Source of the DNA: Triatoma infestans
Taxonomy: Eukaryota; Arthropoda; Insecta; Hemiptera; Reduviidae
Reading direction: 5' to 3'
Length of the DNA stretch: 64,000 bases
Assembly (NCBI GenBank): GCA_011037195.1
Contig: JAAEAF010012976.1
Location: forward strand, 158,421 to 222,420
A model generated the notes under the pieces. That model was not told the origin of the DNA. It saw nothing but the letters and a program-made list of their open reading frames with translations, and searched no databases. Of this stretch, positions 13,401 through 23,899 are shown in pieces. Positions within the stretch are counted from its first letter, which is position 1. The number at the start of each line of letters is the position of its first letter. Made by a program: the position numbers and the translations under genes.

Positions 13401-13790
13401 ATGTTGCGCTGATTAAGGAAGAGATTTTTTTTTTTTTGTTTCTGTCTGTATAAGTAAAAAAATAGAAATTTCAGGATCTTTAAACTTGATAATCATCTCG
13501 GCCATCAGACAAGCTCCCTCACCGAATAGTCTCCCCTTTACTCTTTTACCCTGCCAGAAAATAATAATTAAATTAATTATTGTTATTTTAATCAAATACA
13601 ATTAAATTAGAAATATCTTAACCAACCTTCCTCGAAAAATCAAATATCAGTTTAATTACTACAATTTTTACATCACTTCTGTACAAAAGCAAAAAATATT
13701 AAATGTTTAATTTAATCATAATCAGTCAGTACCAAAAAAGTGCCATTTTTGTGATTATTTTTCTGAATACCCATTTATTTTTATTTTTTT

Positions 13791-13849
13791 ATTTTGTATG
13801 ATATTGTATTCCTAAAAAAATACAATTAAAATACAATATCATACAAAAT
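13791..13849. repeat. Perfect 20-bp inverted repeat (hairpin)
   Basis: ATTTTGTATGATATTGTATT at 13791-13810 is exactly reverse-complementary to 13830-13849, with a 19-nt spacer. It can form a 20-bp hairpin. No neighbouring gene explains it. Confidence 0.9.
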
Positions 13850-14128
13850 AATATATTTATTTTATATATTTTTCTATTTGTAACTTGCTTGGTCGAAAAT
13901 TGATTTTAGCAGCTCCCCTGGGAATTAGGTTGTAAGCTACCAAATTCAATCTTTTTTTTTTTTTTCGGCAGTATTTCAGATTGTGATAGAGCTGGGACAA
14001 ACAGTGAAATGACGTAAGAAGAATAATCAGAAGTTTAATTCTTCATAAATGAATAGCCACGCCAAGGCCAGTGGGCCCGTTAAATAAATATGTGATTGTT
14101 GTTATAAATTGTGTCTGTGGGTGGTGTG

Positions 14129-14160
14129 TGTGTGTGAGAGAGAGAGAGAGAGTGAGAGAG
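14129..14160. repeat. (GT)n/(GA)n microsatellite
   Basis: A short GTGTGTGT tract runs into GAGAGAGAGAGAG, then GTGAGAGAGA. Simple sequence repeat. Confidence 0.85.
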
Positions 14161-14480
14161 AACAAAACATCTCAAAAAAGAAATATTGCTGGAAGCTCAA
14201 AACTGAAAAAAAAACTTGAGTTTCCAGGATAAGACAGCTAATGGGGCTTTTAAGTTGTAATGACCCTGAAGAAGTTCATTGTAATATAGGTAAAACTTCG
14301 GTTTCTAGCAAACCACTGACGCGCTTTCAACCCGATCACTCAAGTGTTTTTCATTAAAATCTTAAAAGATCACAATATGGTTTTGGTCAAAATCAACAAC
14401 TCAGAAATGCGTTTTTCTTTAAACTTCGTATAGTATCTGTACACATAAATGCCTATCACTTTCATGAATGAATGAATGAA

Positions 14481-14714
14481 GGGAAGGCTTTTAGCTAAAT
14501 GGTTAGCGCGTTGGACTCCCACCGGAGGTTCCGGCTTCGAGGCCAGTGCTACCCTTAGATTTTTTCTTCCTAGGAGCCTCTACAGTTCACTGTTCGGTGA
14601 TGGACAGTGTTGTCTGTAGCAAGAGAACACTGTCCGGAGGCTGGCAGTGCACTGAGAAGGCTCCGGGCGCTAATGGCCGTCGATGTTGAAGCGTCTTAAT
14701 TAAAAAAAAAAAAA
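14481..14714 (+). mobile_element. tRNA-derived SINE, family 1, with target-site duplication
   Basis: It starts GGGAAGGCTTTTAGC, with A box TAGCTAAATGGTTAG, a degraded B box (GGCTTCGAGGCC) and the family body CCTAGGAGCCTCTACAGTTC. It ends in a poly(A) tail after GCGTCTTAATT. It is flanked by AATGAATGAA at 14471-14480 and 14713-14722, a target-site duplication (although the left side is itself a short tandem repeat). Confidence 0.85.
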
Positions 14715-15677
14715 TGAATGAAATCTGGAATGCATATAGAGATACAATCTCATTGCAAGGGTTGACCTTACTAGTATTACAAAATACAGGGCATATGGTT
14801 ATATTAATTTGATTAACAAAAAATAAAATTAACATATAGGAAAACATCTTGATAAAACTAAAGAAAAACAAAGAATCACTATACATTCAGTAGCAAAGTA
14901 TATTAAACACTCTTCAGAATAAACTTAATTTAAAAAGTATGTTGAATGTATCTAGTAGTTAGTTATTAATAATTACTATATTAATAATTATTATATACGC
15001 ATACAAAGCTAAACATAATATGTAGGTATATTTATGCGCGTGTGCAATAATTTCTTTGATGCATTTTTTTTTTTAGTGAATCTTTTATATACGTAACAAA
15101 ATTATGAGATAAGGCAAGCAAGGGAAATTTCACTATAAAACAGCTTTTCTAAATTTTAGGCTATAATTTACAAATATAAAAATTGTATTTATTTTCTCGT
15201 CATCATTGTCATCGATAGTGATGACGTGCATCAAAGTGATAGTTCATTATTTTATCCGGGAGCGTGTATTATAAAAATGTATTATGATAAATTTAGCTCT
15301 GTATACATTGAGCTATGGGCAGGTAATGAGGAAGTGTAGCATGTTATCTTTGCCGTCATTACAAAGCAGGCAGACAGAATCTGGGAGAAATTTAACCTAC
15401 CATTTTTATTTGAAAAATTTTCCCAGGACAATGTATTTTTGTATCTGGTTGAACAGTAACGTTAATTTTTCTTTGAAGTACCACTTCAGTATAATGTATG
15501 GTTTATGCCACCTATAAAGTAGTGTTCTTAGAATTCCAAAGTTGAAGCGAATTACTTTACGAAAAGTGCGATCTTATAGGAAATGTTTTTGGGTTTTGTT
15601 TTTTTTTTGAAATTTTCTCGAAAATGACAGTAACAAGTTTCAGAGTCATTCCGTGGTAGCCTGCTTCATTTTGTTGT

Positions 15678-15715
15678 CATCGACCGGTTTCGGGCGTTCG
15701 CCCATCTACAGGATG
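15678..15715 (-). ncRNA. Hammerhead-like motif, left arm (core mutated)
   Basis: On the - strand: CATC, then CTGTAGA (expected CTGANGA; A6 is U), helix II GGGC/GCCC with a GAAC loop, GAAA, ACCGGT palindrome, C and GATG. CATC and GATG can pair as stem I. The core A6 change should inactivate it. Confidence 0.45.
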
Positions 15716-15823
15716 CGTTTTGTCAGACAGTGTGATAACATAGACTTGCACTGAGCAAATTCAGTTTGTACACTCTTTGCTCTCTGCTCTTAAGTCTGTG
15801 CTATCACACTATCTGACAAAACG

Positions 15824-15861
15824 CATCCTGAAGATAGGCGAACGCCCGAAACCGGTCGATG
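15824..15861 (+). ncRNA. Hammerhead-like motif, right arm (core intact)
   Basis: CATC, then CTGAAGA (matches CTGANGA), helix II GGC/GCC with loop GAAC, GAAA, palindromic ACCGGT as stem III without a loop, C, then GATG pairing with CATC as stem I. One or two unpaired bases between CTGAAGA and helix II depart from the textbook core. Hammerheads with near-loopless stem III are reported from Penelope-like retroelements and act as dimers. Confidence 0.5.
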
Positions 15862-15974
15862 ACCACCCAAAATGAAGAGGCTTACCACGGAAAATATCTC
15901 TGATGCTTTCCAGCTCTGCGCAACCAACCACCACAACAATAACAAGTTTCTTTAAAAACTGAAAATGCTAATTA

Positions 15975-16209
15975 GGGAAGGAATAGCTAAGTAGTTAGCG
16001 TACTGGACTCCCACGCGAAGGACCCGGGATCAAGTCCAGCTGTGCTACCCTTAGATTTTTTCTTCCTAGGAGTCTTCTACAGCTCACTGCCCGGTGATGG
16101 TTAGTGTTGTCTATAAGAACACTCTCCGGAGGCCGGCAGTCCATTGAGAAGTCTCCGAACGCCAATGACCATAGATGTTGACGCGCCTTAAAACAAAATA
16201 ATAGAAAAT
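15975..16209 (+). mobile_element. tRNA-derived SINE, family 1, with target-site duplication
   Basis: It starts GGGAAGGAATAGCTAAGTAG, B-box-like GGATCAAGTCC, body CCTAGGAGTCTTCTACAGCT, and ends GACGCGCCTTAAAACAAAAT and an A-rich tail. Flanks are AAAATGCTAATTA (15962-15974) and AAAATGCTAACTA (16210-16222), a 13-bp duplication with one mismatch. Confidence 0.88.
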
Positions 16210-16623
16210 AAAATGCTAACTATACAGATATGAACGAACCACTTTTATTCCAAACATTTAAAAAAAAAAAAAATGCATTTAAGGTGTACTTAAATCTGTA
16301 ACGTTTTATTTTATCATTTTATGTTGTGTTTACATATTAATGCTGTATTTTACAATATTATTGGCGTTGTCTTCTGGAATACATTGTTATCATTCAATAC
16401 TCTCTGGCAGGGTAGATACATGTCCCCCCATCACATCTATATATCCGTTAGCGAAAATTAATGAAATTTCAAGTATAGAAAATAGTCAGTTTTATAATAT
16501 TGATATAACAAGCACTAAGCAAAAGTCGTCAGAGTGTTTCACACCAAATTTTGTTTCAATTTTTTCCAATAAAACTAGGACATATTTTTACGGGTAAATT
16601 ACTTGATCAACAAAACTTTGTAA

Positions 16624-16852
16624 GGGAAGGGATTAGCTCAATGGTTAGTGCACTGGTTAGGACTCGTACACGGAGGCCCCGGTTCGAGTCCGGCTGTGCT
16701 GCCCTTAGATTGTCTCTTCTAAGGAGCCTCTACAGCTCACTGTCCGGTGATGGACAGTGTTGTCTGCAACGAGAGAACTCTGTCCGGAGGCCGGCAGTCC
16801 ATGAGAAGGCTCCGGACGCCAATGACTATAGATGTTGACGCGCCTTAAATAA
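16624..16852 (+). mobile_element. tRNA-derived SINE, family 1, best-preserved copy
   Basis: GGGAAGGGATTAGCTCAATG with A box TAGCTCAATGGTTAG, perfect B box GGTTCGAGTCC, body AAGGAGCCTCTACAGCTCAC and CGGTGATGGACAGTGTTGTC, end GTTGACGCGCCTTAAATAAA. Internal RNA polymerase III promoter boxes are intact by eye. Confidence 0.9.
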
Positions 16853-17640
16853 AAAAAAATAAACTACATAGAAATTAAATTAAATAATATTTTATCTCAT
16901 TTATTTAAAAAAACATTTTAAAACAAAAGTTAATTTTAAACTTTGCAATTGTATATTTATAATAGATATTCTATCCAAAGAAAACATATAACAATGTTCG
17001 TAAACTTGTAAGATGAGATATTTTCATATGTGTCAATGTTTATTCACCTGAAAGTTTTAATTTTAAACCAACATTCCAATAGGATCATATGTTTCACTAA
17101 TAATATCCCTCACTGCATACTTGTAATCCTTTTTGTAACCTCATTTTTATATTTATCTAATATTCATAAAGTTATTATTAAGATAGCTATTATTTCCTCA
17201 TCTATAATTTATGTTTATTCGTATTTTATTTATTAATTTATTTATTTAAAATAAAACTGGCAAATTCAAATGGTTTAAGAAATGTTCGTTTCAACGTGAC
17301 CAGTTTTTTTTTACAGTTAACGTACAATCTTAAATAAAATAACCCTTTTTTTCAAAATATTTTTATCATTATCTTTATTATTTTAATGTAAACTAATTTT
17401 CATGGGTCAAGGATTTTTCTTTAAAAATGCCAGTCGTTATTTGTCTCTATTCTACTTCTATTTTATGTCCTCATTGAGGAGAAGCGACCCCCAAAGGGTT
17501 ACTACAGCTCAATATTCCATGCACTTCGTCAGAACAGTACACAATACACTTAAACTACATACACTCTACACTTTACAGACAATAAAATCACTTCACATAC
17601 TAGGGTCTCCGTCCATACTTAATTGGCAAAAGCCAAGGGA
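16853..17640. other. AT-rich noncoding, no gene recognised
   Basis: Nothing recognisable; a 68-codon frame at 17030-17236 is compositionally AT-driven. Confidence 0.5.
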
Positions 17641-17840
17641 GAAGAAAGGGATTAGCTGAGTGGTAGGGCGTTGGACTAGCAAAGGTCCCTGGCTCGAGTC
17701 CAGCTTTGCTGTCCTTAGATTTTCTCTTCCTAGTAGCCACTACAGCTCACTGCCCGGGGATGGACAGTGGCCTGTACTTGAGAACACTTCTCGGAGGGCG
17801 GCAGTGCTCTGAAAAGGCTCCGAGGGGCACAATAGATTTT
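17641..17840 (+). mobile_element. tRNA-derived SINE, family 1, diverged copy
   Basis: GAAAGGGATTAGCTGAGTGG, B box GGCTCGAGTCC, body TCCTAGTAGCCACTACAGCT and CGGGGATGGACAGTG. The 3' end lacks the usual GACGCGCCTTAA. Confidence 0.8.
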
Positions 17841-17936
17841 TCAGATCCCTTACAAAACTCTAAAACAAACAAAACCTCATGTCCTCATTCGCACATATCT
17901 TCATTAAGGTTGAAGACAGATTGCTAAAGAACGAAA

Positions 17937-19012
17937 TAATATCTGGTATTTTATCCATCGTAGCATGCATATTTGTTGTGTTCCTGACCGGGTTCTGATT
18001 TTCATCCATCGTCAGTGCAAATTCACCAAGTTCGTGTAGAAAGTTCACTTCAACTTAATGTTTCTCTTACACTCATACTTGTTGGTTGTATATATGTGGA
18101 GAGGTTATAAGGTTATGTTACTTACTATGTGTTGTGTTTAATGACAAAATGGAATTATTATAAATTATGATTAGACATTAGAAAATAGTGTACATTAAAT
18201 TGCATGTTTTGTAGAATACTTTATAACTAAACTTTAATAGTGTTGTTAAGTATGCTCAATATTTTATCAAGTCATTTTTATTAGGGGGTGGGCGATAAGT
18301 TATTTCAGGAGAATACTTTACTAATAAGAATAGATAAAGTTTGAAGAAAGGCAATGAAAGTTTATTGACAGTCAAAAGCTTGTACAAGTAATAAATAATG
18401 TGAAATCCAAGGAGGGTTAGTTAAAGAAAATATGTAGATAAATTGATATGTAATAAGGTTGGCAGCAAACTGCAAATTGGAGATGATATTAAAATAAATA
18501 GAGAATAATAAGATAATGCTGCCAACCTTCTTACACATCAATTAACTTACATATTTCCTGTAATAACCGTGCTTGTATTTCTCATTATTTATTACTTGTA
18601 CAAGCTTTTGACTGTCCATAAACTATGCATTGCCTTACTTCAAACTTTATCGATTCTTATTAGTACAGTTTACTCCTGACTTGATAAAACACTGATCATA
18701 ATTAACAACATTATTAAAATGTAAAACACGTATTCTTTAAAACATGCAATTTAATATACACTATTTTCTAATGTCTCATCATAATTTATAATAATTCCAT
18801 TTTGTCATTAAACACAACACATAGTAACACAACCCTGTAACCTCCCCACATATATACAACCAACAAGTGTGAGTGTAACAGAAACATTAAGTTGAAATGA
18901 ACTCTCTACACGAACTTGGTGACTTTGCTCTGACGATAGATGAAAATCCGAAACCAGTCAGGAACAAAATAAATATGCATGCTACGACGGATAAAATACC
19001 AGATATTATCCA
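17937..19012. repeat. Long foldback element (arms about 0.5 kb)
   Basis: It starts AATATCTGGTATTTTATCCA and ends with the inverse GGATAAAATACCAGATATT. Left arm about 17937-18480 and right arm about 18515-19012 are inverted copies with small indels (for example TTGTACAAGTAATAAATAAT at the inner left and its complement at 18585). Each arm carries an outward motif GACGATnGATGAAAATCnGAA of hammerhead type. No coding. A shorter relative is at 29552-30235. Confidence 0.85.
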
Positions 19013-21186
19013 GCATTGCGGACCCATCCATCCACATATTCAACAACGAAATAATCTTTAAATTATATTCAAGAGATTTTTGAATTGAAGTTGGCGGGCT
19101 AATCGGACGGCGAGCGGATTGAGTTAGAGAGGACCCTACTAATTGCGGCGGATAACAGCAGAAAGTTGATAACTTAAAATCACTGAATAATAATCTTGAG
19201 AACCTGATTTGATAATTTCTTCCAGATTAATTTTTATATATTTTCTTCTGATTTGATGGATTACAACTAGAAGATGCTGAGAAGTTTGCCCGTGGTTGGT
19301 TGGCTCAACATTTCAGTTCCAGTCCTCTTAAGGGCGGGACCTCCGTATAACACCTAATGACATGAAATGACATGCGATACAAAACAGATTCATTGATCCA
19401 CTTATATGTATATTACTCTAACTTATGGAGAGCGAATCATAATTAAATTTAAGTTTTAGAATTTCTGAACTAAATTTAGATATATCTACAATATTTTCCT
19501 GTACCTATTTTATATTATAAAGTAAATTTTTAAATCTAAACGAAACTGTTAAGAAAGTTCCTCTATTGTTTTGTTTATGTTTAATTACGTTTTATTACTT
19601 TCAGATTACGTTTTAATTCTGTGTTTACTTTTATAGTATCTTATATATAATCTATATATCAACTGAAACTAATTATTAGTATTATTTAGAATCTATTTTG
19701 TTAAAAAGAAAAGATATCGTTACTTAAGATTACTTACAGTCGAGTACTGTATTTCTTTAGTTAGCGTGGGCGATCTTTAATGATGTCTATATAGTAAGTC
19801 TACTGTAACTGTTTGTGTGGCATATGTTCGTGTACGTATGTATATGTGTATATGTTCGTGTTTTCAATATTTATTGTTAAATTTTTGTTTCTTTCGAATT
19901 TTAAAGATTTTTTTATTTTTGTTGGATGTTGAATGTGTAAATATTTGACTCTCCAACTACTTTAACGAATGTGTATGAATTTAAAGTGCTTCTCACTATT
20001 TTGAAATCGAAATAAAATTTTTTTGTTTATCTTTTTTGGATTTTGTAACTTTTGTTAAGACAACAACTAACAAATTTATGTTTCTTTAAAATTAGAACCT
20101 CGTTTTTTTTACTGCAATGTAACTGTTAGTTACTTAGTATAATATTTTTGAATATTTATTCGTCTGTTTTTTTACTTGTTAATATTTTATGATATTGAAT
20201 ATATAATTGTAAAGTTAAAATTATTACTAATTGCATAAATGAAATTTGTAGTCAGAATGTTATTTTAAAATGTTACTCTTATTTTTTTATACAGAAATTG
20301 TATGTCATATGAATGTTCAAATAATGATTGAGATTGTACTGTCTTATTGGAGATGCAAAGCTGCATTGATCTGTGAAATGAGCTTAGAGAATGCCGATAG
20401 TTTGAAAGCGAGATACAAACACCTGTTTGAAACATTGAAACAGAGAAATGTTTCTAAATATGAAATAAGAGAATTAATTCATAATGTACAGGTGGTGGGT
20501 CCATTCCGCAAGCAAAAATGCGAATGGAAGAGTAATAAACTAAATCAATAATAATTTATACGACCTATTTTCGAATAAACTTTTCATTGAGATAACTTAT
20601 ATAGAATGAATAAAGCAATGGTAGAAATTCTGTGGCGTCATCTAGAAGGAATGGGATACAAAAGGGATGGAAATCTCCTAGTTGAGGAAATATAAACCTT
20701 TTTTGGAATATAAACCTATCGAAATATTAATTAAACATTTATAAGTTTTATTTTTCTAAAATTTGAGATACATTTCTCGCAAGTTTCTCTATATTGCGAG
20801 AATGTGTAAGAGTTGGTTTTACATTTTAGAATTGAGATAAGAATGAAAATATATATTTTGTAGCTGAGACCTTGAATCCGATTTTGTTTTCTTCATAGAG
20901 AAAGAATATCCGTTAACAGAATCAGGGAAGAAACAAACTTGATAATCGATTTGCTATCACATGGGAATCAAAAATATAAGTTTTGATCAGACTCAGACTA
21001 CCAGAAAGAACACATTTCATTTCATTTCATTACATTTTATTGGGATGTATTTTTCTGTTTTTCTCGATAAGGCTACATTTTATCGATTTTTAGTATTATT
21101 AACTTCATTACCACTTTCCATTTTTTTTTAATAAAGTGATTTTATTGATGTTCTGGAAGAGGCGTAACTTTAAACATTTCTTATTG
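19013..21186. other. Noncoding; one unassigned frame
   Basis: An open frame at 20270-20551 (+) with balanced composition in its second half (SLENADSLKARYKHLFETLK onward) and a short continuation after 20608 look more protein-like than the background, but I cannot assign a family. It may be a decayed gene or element fragment. Confidence 0.4.
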
Positions 21187-21870
21187 ATTTACTTTCCCCT
21201 AGTGCTGTAAAATTTTCGATATCGACTTTCCTCACCGGAAATATCCGTTTTGATATCCCTTTATCCCGAAAAATTAGTTTTTTAGAAAATAATCTTATAT
21301 GAGTGTGCATGTATGTATCTATGTACATATGAGCTTAGCTCAAAAATGAAGAATCGCAGAAAGTTCAAACTTTGCGTTCCTTATCGGCATGGGATCCGAT
21401 AGGAAGTTATCTGTCAAAATTCGTTGGTACGTCCGGTACCACTTTACTAAATGGTTTTTCAATTTTTTGCGATTTTTTCCCAAAAAAAGACTCCAACGAT
21501 TTTCTTTGGACCTTATTAAATAATGACTTATTTAATCAACCACTTACTCGGAAAAATTTATCGTAACAAAAATAAAAGATCTATTTGTTTGTAGTTAGTT
21601 ATTTGAAACAAAGAAACTTTGGTATCTTTATCAAGAAAACCATAGATAACTTGAAAAATAAATCGTCCAGTAAAGTCGCATTTTCGTTCAAATGCAATTC
21701 GCTTCAAACTAGAAAAATTTGGTTACACATTTTAATTATAATTAATATTAAATAGATTATAACAACTAGATATAACAACATATATTAAATGGAAATAACA
21801 CTTTAAAGGAAGTTTTAACGTCATTCCCTCCCTGGAAAATGATGCCGCGTACCAAGGTTTTAGGCAGTTT
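21187..21870 (-). repeat. ACTTCCGG repeat, inverse copy
   Basis: Read on the - strand it ends TTTTACAGCACTAGGGGAAA after GATATCGAAAATTTTAC, with the ATATTTCCGGTGAGGAAAGT block and an inner 'ACCGGACGTACC' form of the core. The same arrangement of blocks as at 3113 but reversed. Confidence 0.55.
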
Positions 21871-22369
21871 GCCGAGGAAACGCTCGAAAGATTGGCATGA
21901 GTAGACATAGGTTTAAAGGATAGATAGTTGCAAGTTGGTGTGAGAGTAATTTATTGTGCTGGTGGTTAGCGTATGTGTTACGGATTAGATATAGGCTTTC
22001 TTACCACCAGGAATATCGAGTACTGGGGATATAGTGGTGTATATGATTAAGTGAATGAGAGCGTGCACGGGTTACATTACATTTTATTACATTAATACGG
22101 GTTAATTACATTTTAATTTGTTTGTTTATGTGTGTTCGATAGGTTAGATATAGGTTTAGGATCCTTATTCCCGCAGGAATATCGAGTACTGGGGGACCAA
22201 TAGGTTTAGGTTATCCTGGTTTAGGTTGGATTTATACTTTCCTTGATTGGGCTGTCACCCAGTGCGAGCGAGCTTTAGGTCTGGTTGGGAGTTCGTTCGC
22301 TTAGCCCGGGGATCGCTCACCCAATGTCCTTTTCCTTTATAAAACCTTAACAGAAAATATTTTGGAGTG

Positions 22370-22675
22370 ATTTTCGAGGAAATTATTCAAAAAACTAAAC
22401 TATCAATTCTATAAAATGGTACTTCCGGTTGATGGATTTTGAATCAAACCTTTATTGTTAGGGTTCCCTAGAAGAAATTAAACGAAGTATCAACTTTGAA
22501 CTTTCTCCGATTTTCCTTTTTTGGAGTTATGCTGATTATACTTTCACCAATTCCTAAAAAAACCTCCTCTTCGGGCTCAGGATCCTTAAAATGTGTATTT
22601 CCGGTGAAAACTCGATATCTGAAACTTTACAGATAATAATATTTCCTAACAGAAGTAAATGAAAGTCATTTGATT
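22370..22675 (+). repeat. ACTTCCGG repeat, 3' half
   Basis: It contains GGTACTTCCGGTTGATGGAT and TATTTCCGGTGAAAACTCGA, followed by the terminal AATATTTCCTAACAGAAGTA. Matches the 3' end of the 3113 copy. Confidence 0.6.
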
Positions 22676-23158
22676 GTTTCCCATTAGATTTGATTTTTTT
22701 CTATTGGCTCCAGAACATTTATGAATGAGGCAAGACATCTGGTACTGTTCAAATATATTATCCTAGTGTGAGAAAGTAATAATTTCATTTCTGAACTCAA
22801 GAATTCCTAAAATTTGATCGTGGGAAAAAAGTTTTATGCGATACACAACACATCGCAAGTGTTATGAAAGGGTTGGTTATGTTGATTTATTAACTACATT
22901 CACGAACCATATGATAGCAGTCATTCATTTAATGCCAGTTTAAAGAGTTATAAAAGATTTTAAGAATGACAGTAGCCTTGCTGGATATTTTTACTAATAC
23001 GCTAGAATTTCAGTAATGTTTAAATTATTATTTATATCATCATATAAGTATTTTTTAAGACTTTTGGGAGGAACTCTAATTATGGAATTCAAGCTGTAAA
23101 TAAATCCTTTATTCCTTTTCAAGAATCAAGGTTTTTTTTTTATTTTTCATTAAACGTT

Positions 23159-23180
23159 TGTGTGTGTGTGTGTGTGTGTG
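23159..23180. repeat. (TG)n microsatellite
   Basis: A pure TG run of about 11 units next to the 3' end of the mariner-like element. Confidence 0.9.
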
Positions 23181-23184
23181 TTTA

Positions 23185-23752
23185 ACTGTATTTTCTAGCC
23201 AACCTTGAATTGGATATTCTTCGTATTTGAACTTTTTTCCACACATTTGCAGCTTCAGGGAGGTAAAGAGATAGTAATCTGAAGGTGATACGTCAGGGGA
23301 ATGCGCGGGATAGTTCAGGATATCCCATTAAAACGAGGCAAGCAGTTCCTTCGTGGCGTTGGCCGTGTGTGGTCCGGCATTGTCGTGCAGCAGGCAAACT
23401 CCCTTTTCAGCATGCCTCTCCTTTTGTTCTGAATCGCCCTCCGCAATTTTTTTGTAGGGTCTCACAGTATCTTGCAGAGTTGATGGTCTCCCCTTGAAGC
23501 ATATATTCAATTAAAATTATGCCTTGACATTCCCAAAACACGGATACCATGATTTTCTTGGCTGAAATAGTGGTTTTGAACTTTTTGGCGGAGGGTGAAG
23601 AGGTGTGACGCCAATGTTGAGACTGCCTTTTGGTTTCAGGTGTGTAGTGTACAACCCAAGTTTCATCTCCAGTAATGATAGAGCGGAGAAATTCCATGGA
23701 GTTTGTATGACGCCGCGTATTTCACACTTGGCGGGAGATGGGATTGACATTT
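23185..23752 (-). mobile_element. Mariner transposase, internally deleted and inactive
   Basis: The - strand begins MSIPSPAKCEIRGVIQ, the usual mariner N-terminus, then jumps to the catalytic region: ITGDETWVVHYTPETKRQSQ, then VCLLHDNAGPHTANATKELL, then HSPDVSPSDYYLF. The D34D spacing is preserved (34 residues between the Asp of LHDN and that of PSDYYLF). About 130 residues of the DNA-binding region are missing, a frameshift lies near 23410-23470, and a TAA follows KELLASF at 23325-23327. Terminal inverted repeats were not located. Confidence 0.9.
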
Positions 23753-23899
23753 TTCACGAAACGTATTGTCGCGTCGACAGTTCACAACGTACTGATCTCG
23801 AACCGGTCTCGTTGCGGTGGGGAGTAATCAGGCTACACAGCAGTGTAGCCAGCATGTCGAAAACAAAATCCCTCCGGCCGTGAGAGCCTCAGGACTTAT

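Larger units (their letters stand above)
15634..15916. repeat. Foldback element with hammerhead-like motifs in both arms
   Basis: The left arm (about 15634-15760) and right arm (about 15790-15916) are inverted copies; the block GCATCCTG..., stem and CCGAAACCGGTCGATGA occurs in both. Each arm carries one outward-pointing copy of a motif resembling a hammerhead ribozyme core. The outermost 22 nt (GCTGGAAAGCATCAGAGATA plus TT on the reverse strand of 15893-15914) recur at 44281-44302. No protein is encoded. Confidence 0.8.

Noticed and set aside
14587..14886. 99-codon - strand frame.
   Set aside because: Half of it is an inverse reading of the SINE at 14481; the rest is AT-driven hydrophobic residues.
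16551..16838. 95-codon frame with Arg/Ser-rich residues.
   Set aside because: It is a translation of the family 1 SINE at 16624, including the B box; similar frames arise from the other copies.
23285..23883. Open frames on the + strand at 23285-23497 and 23605-23883.
   Set aside because: They are antisense shadows of the mariner transposase on the - strand, whose catalytic motifs are clear.
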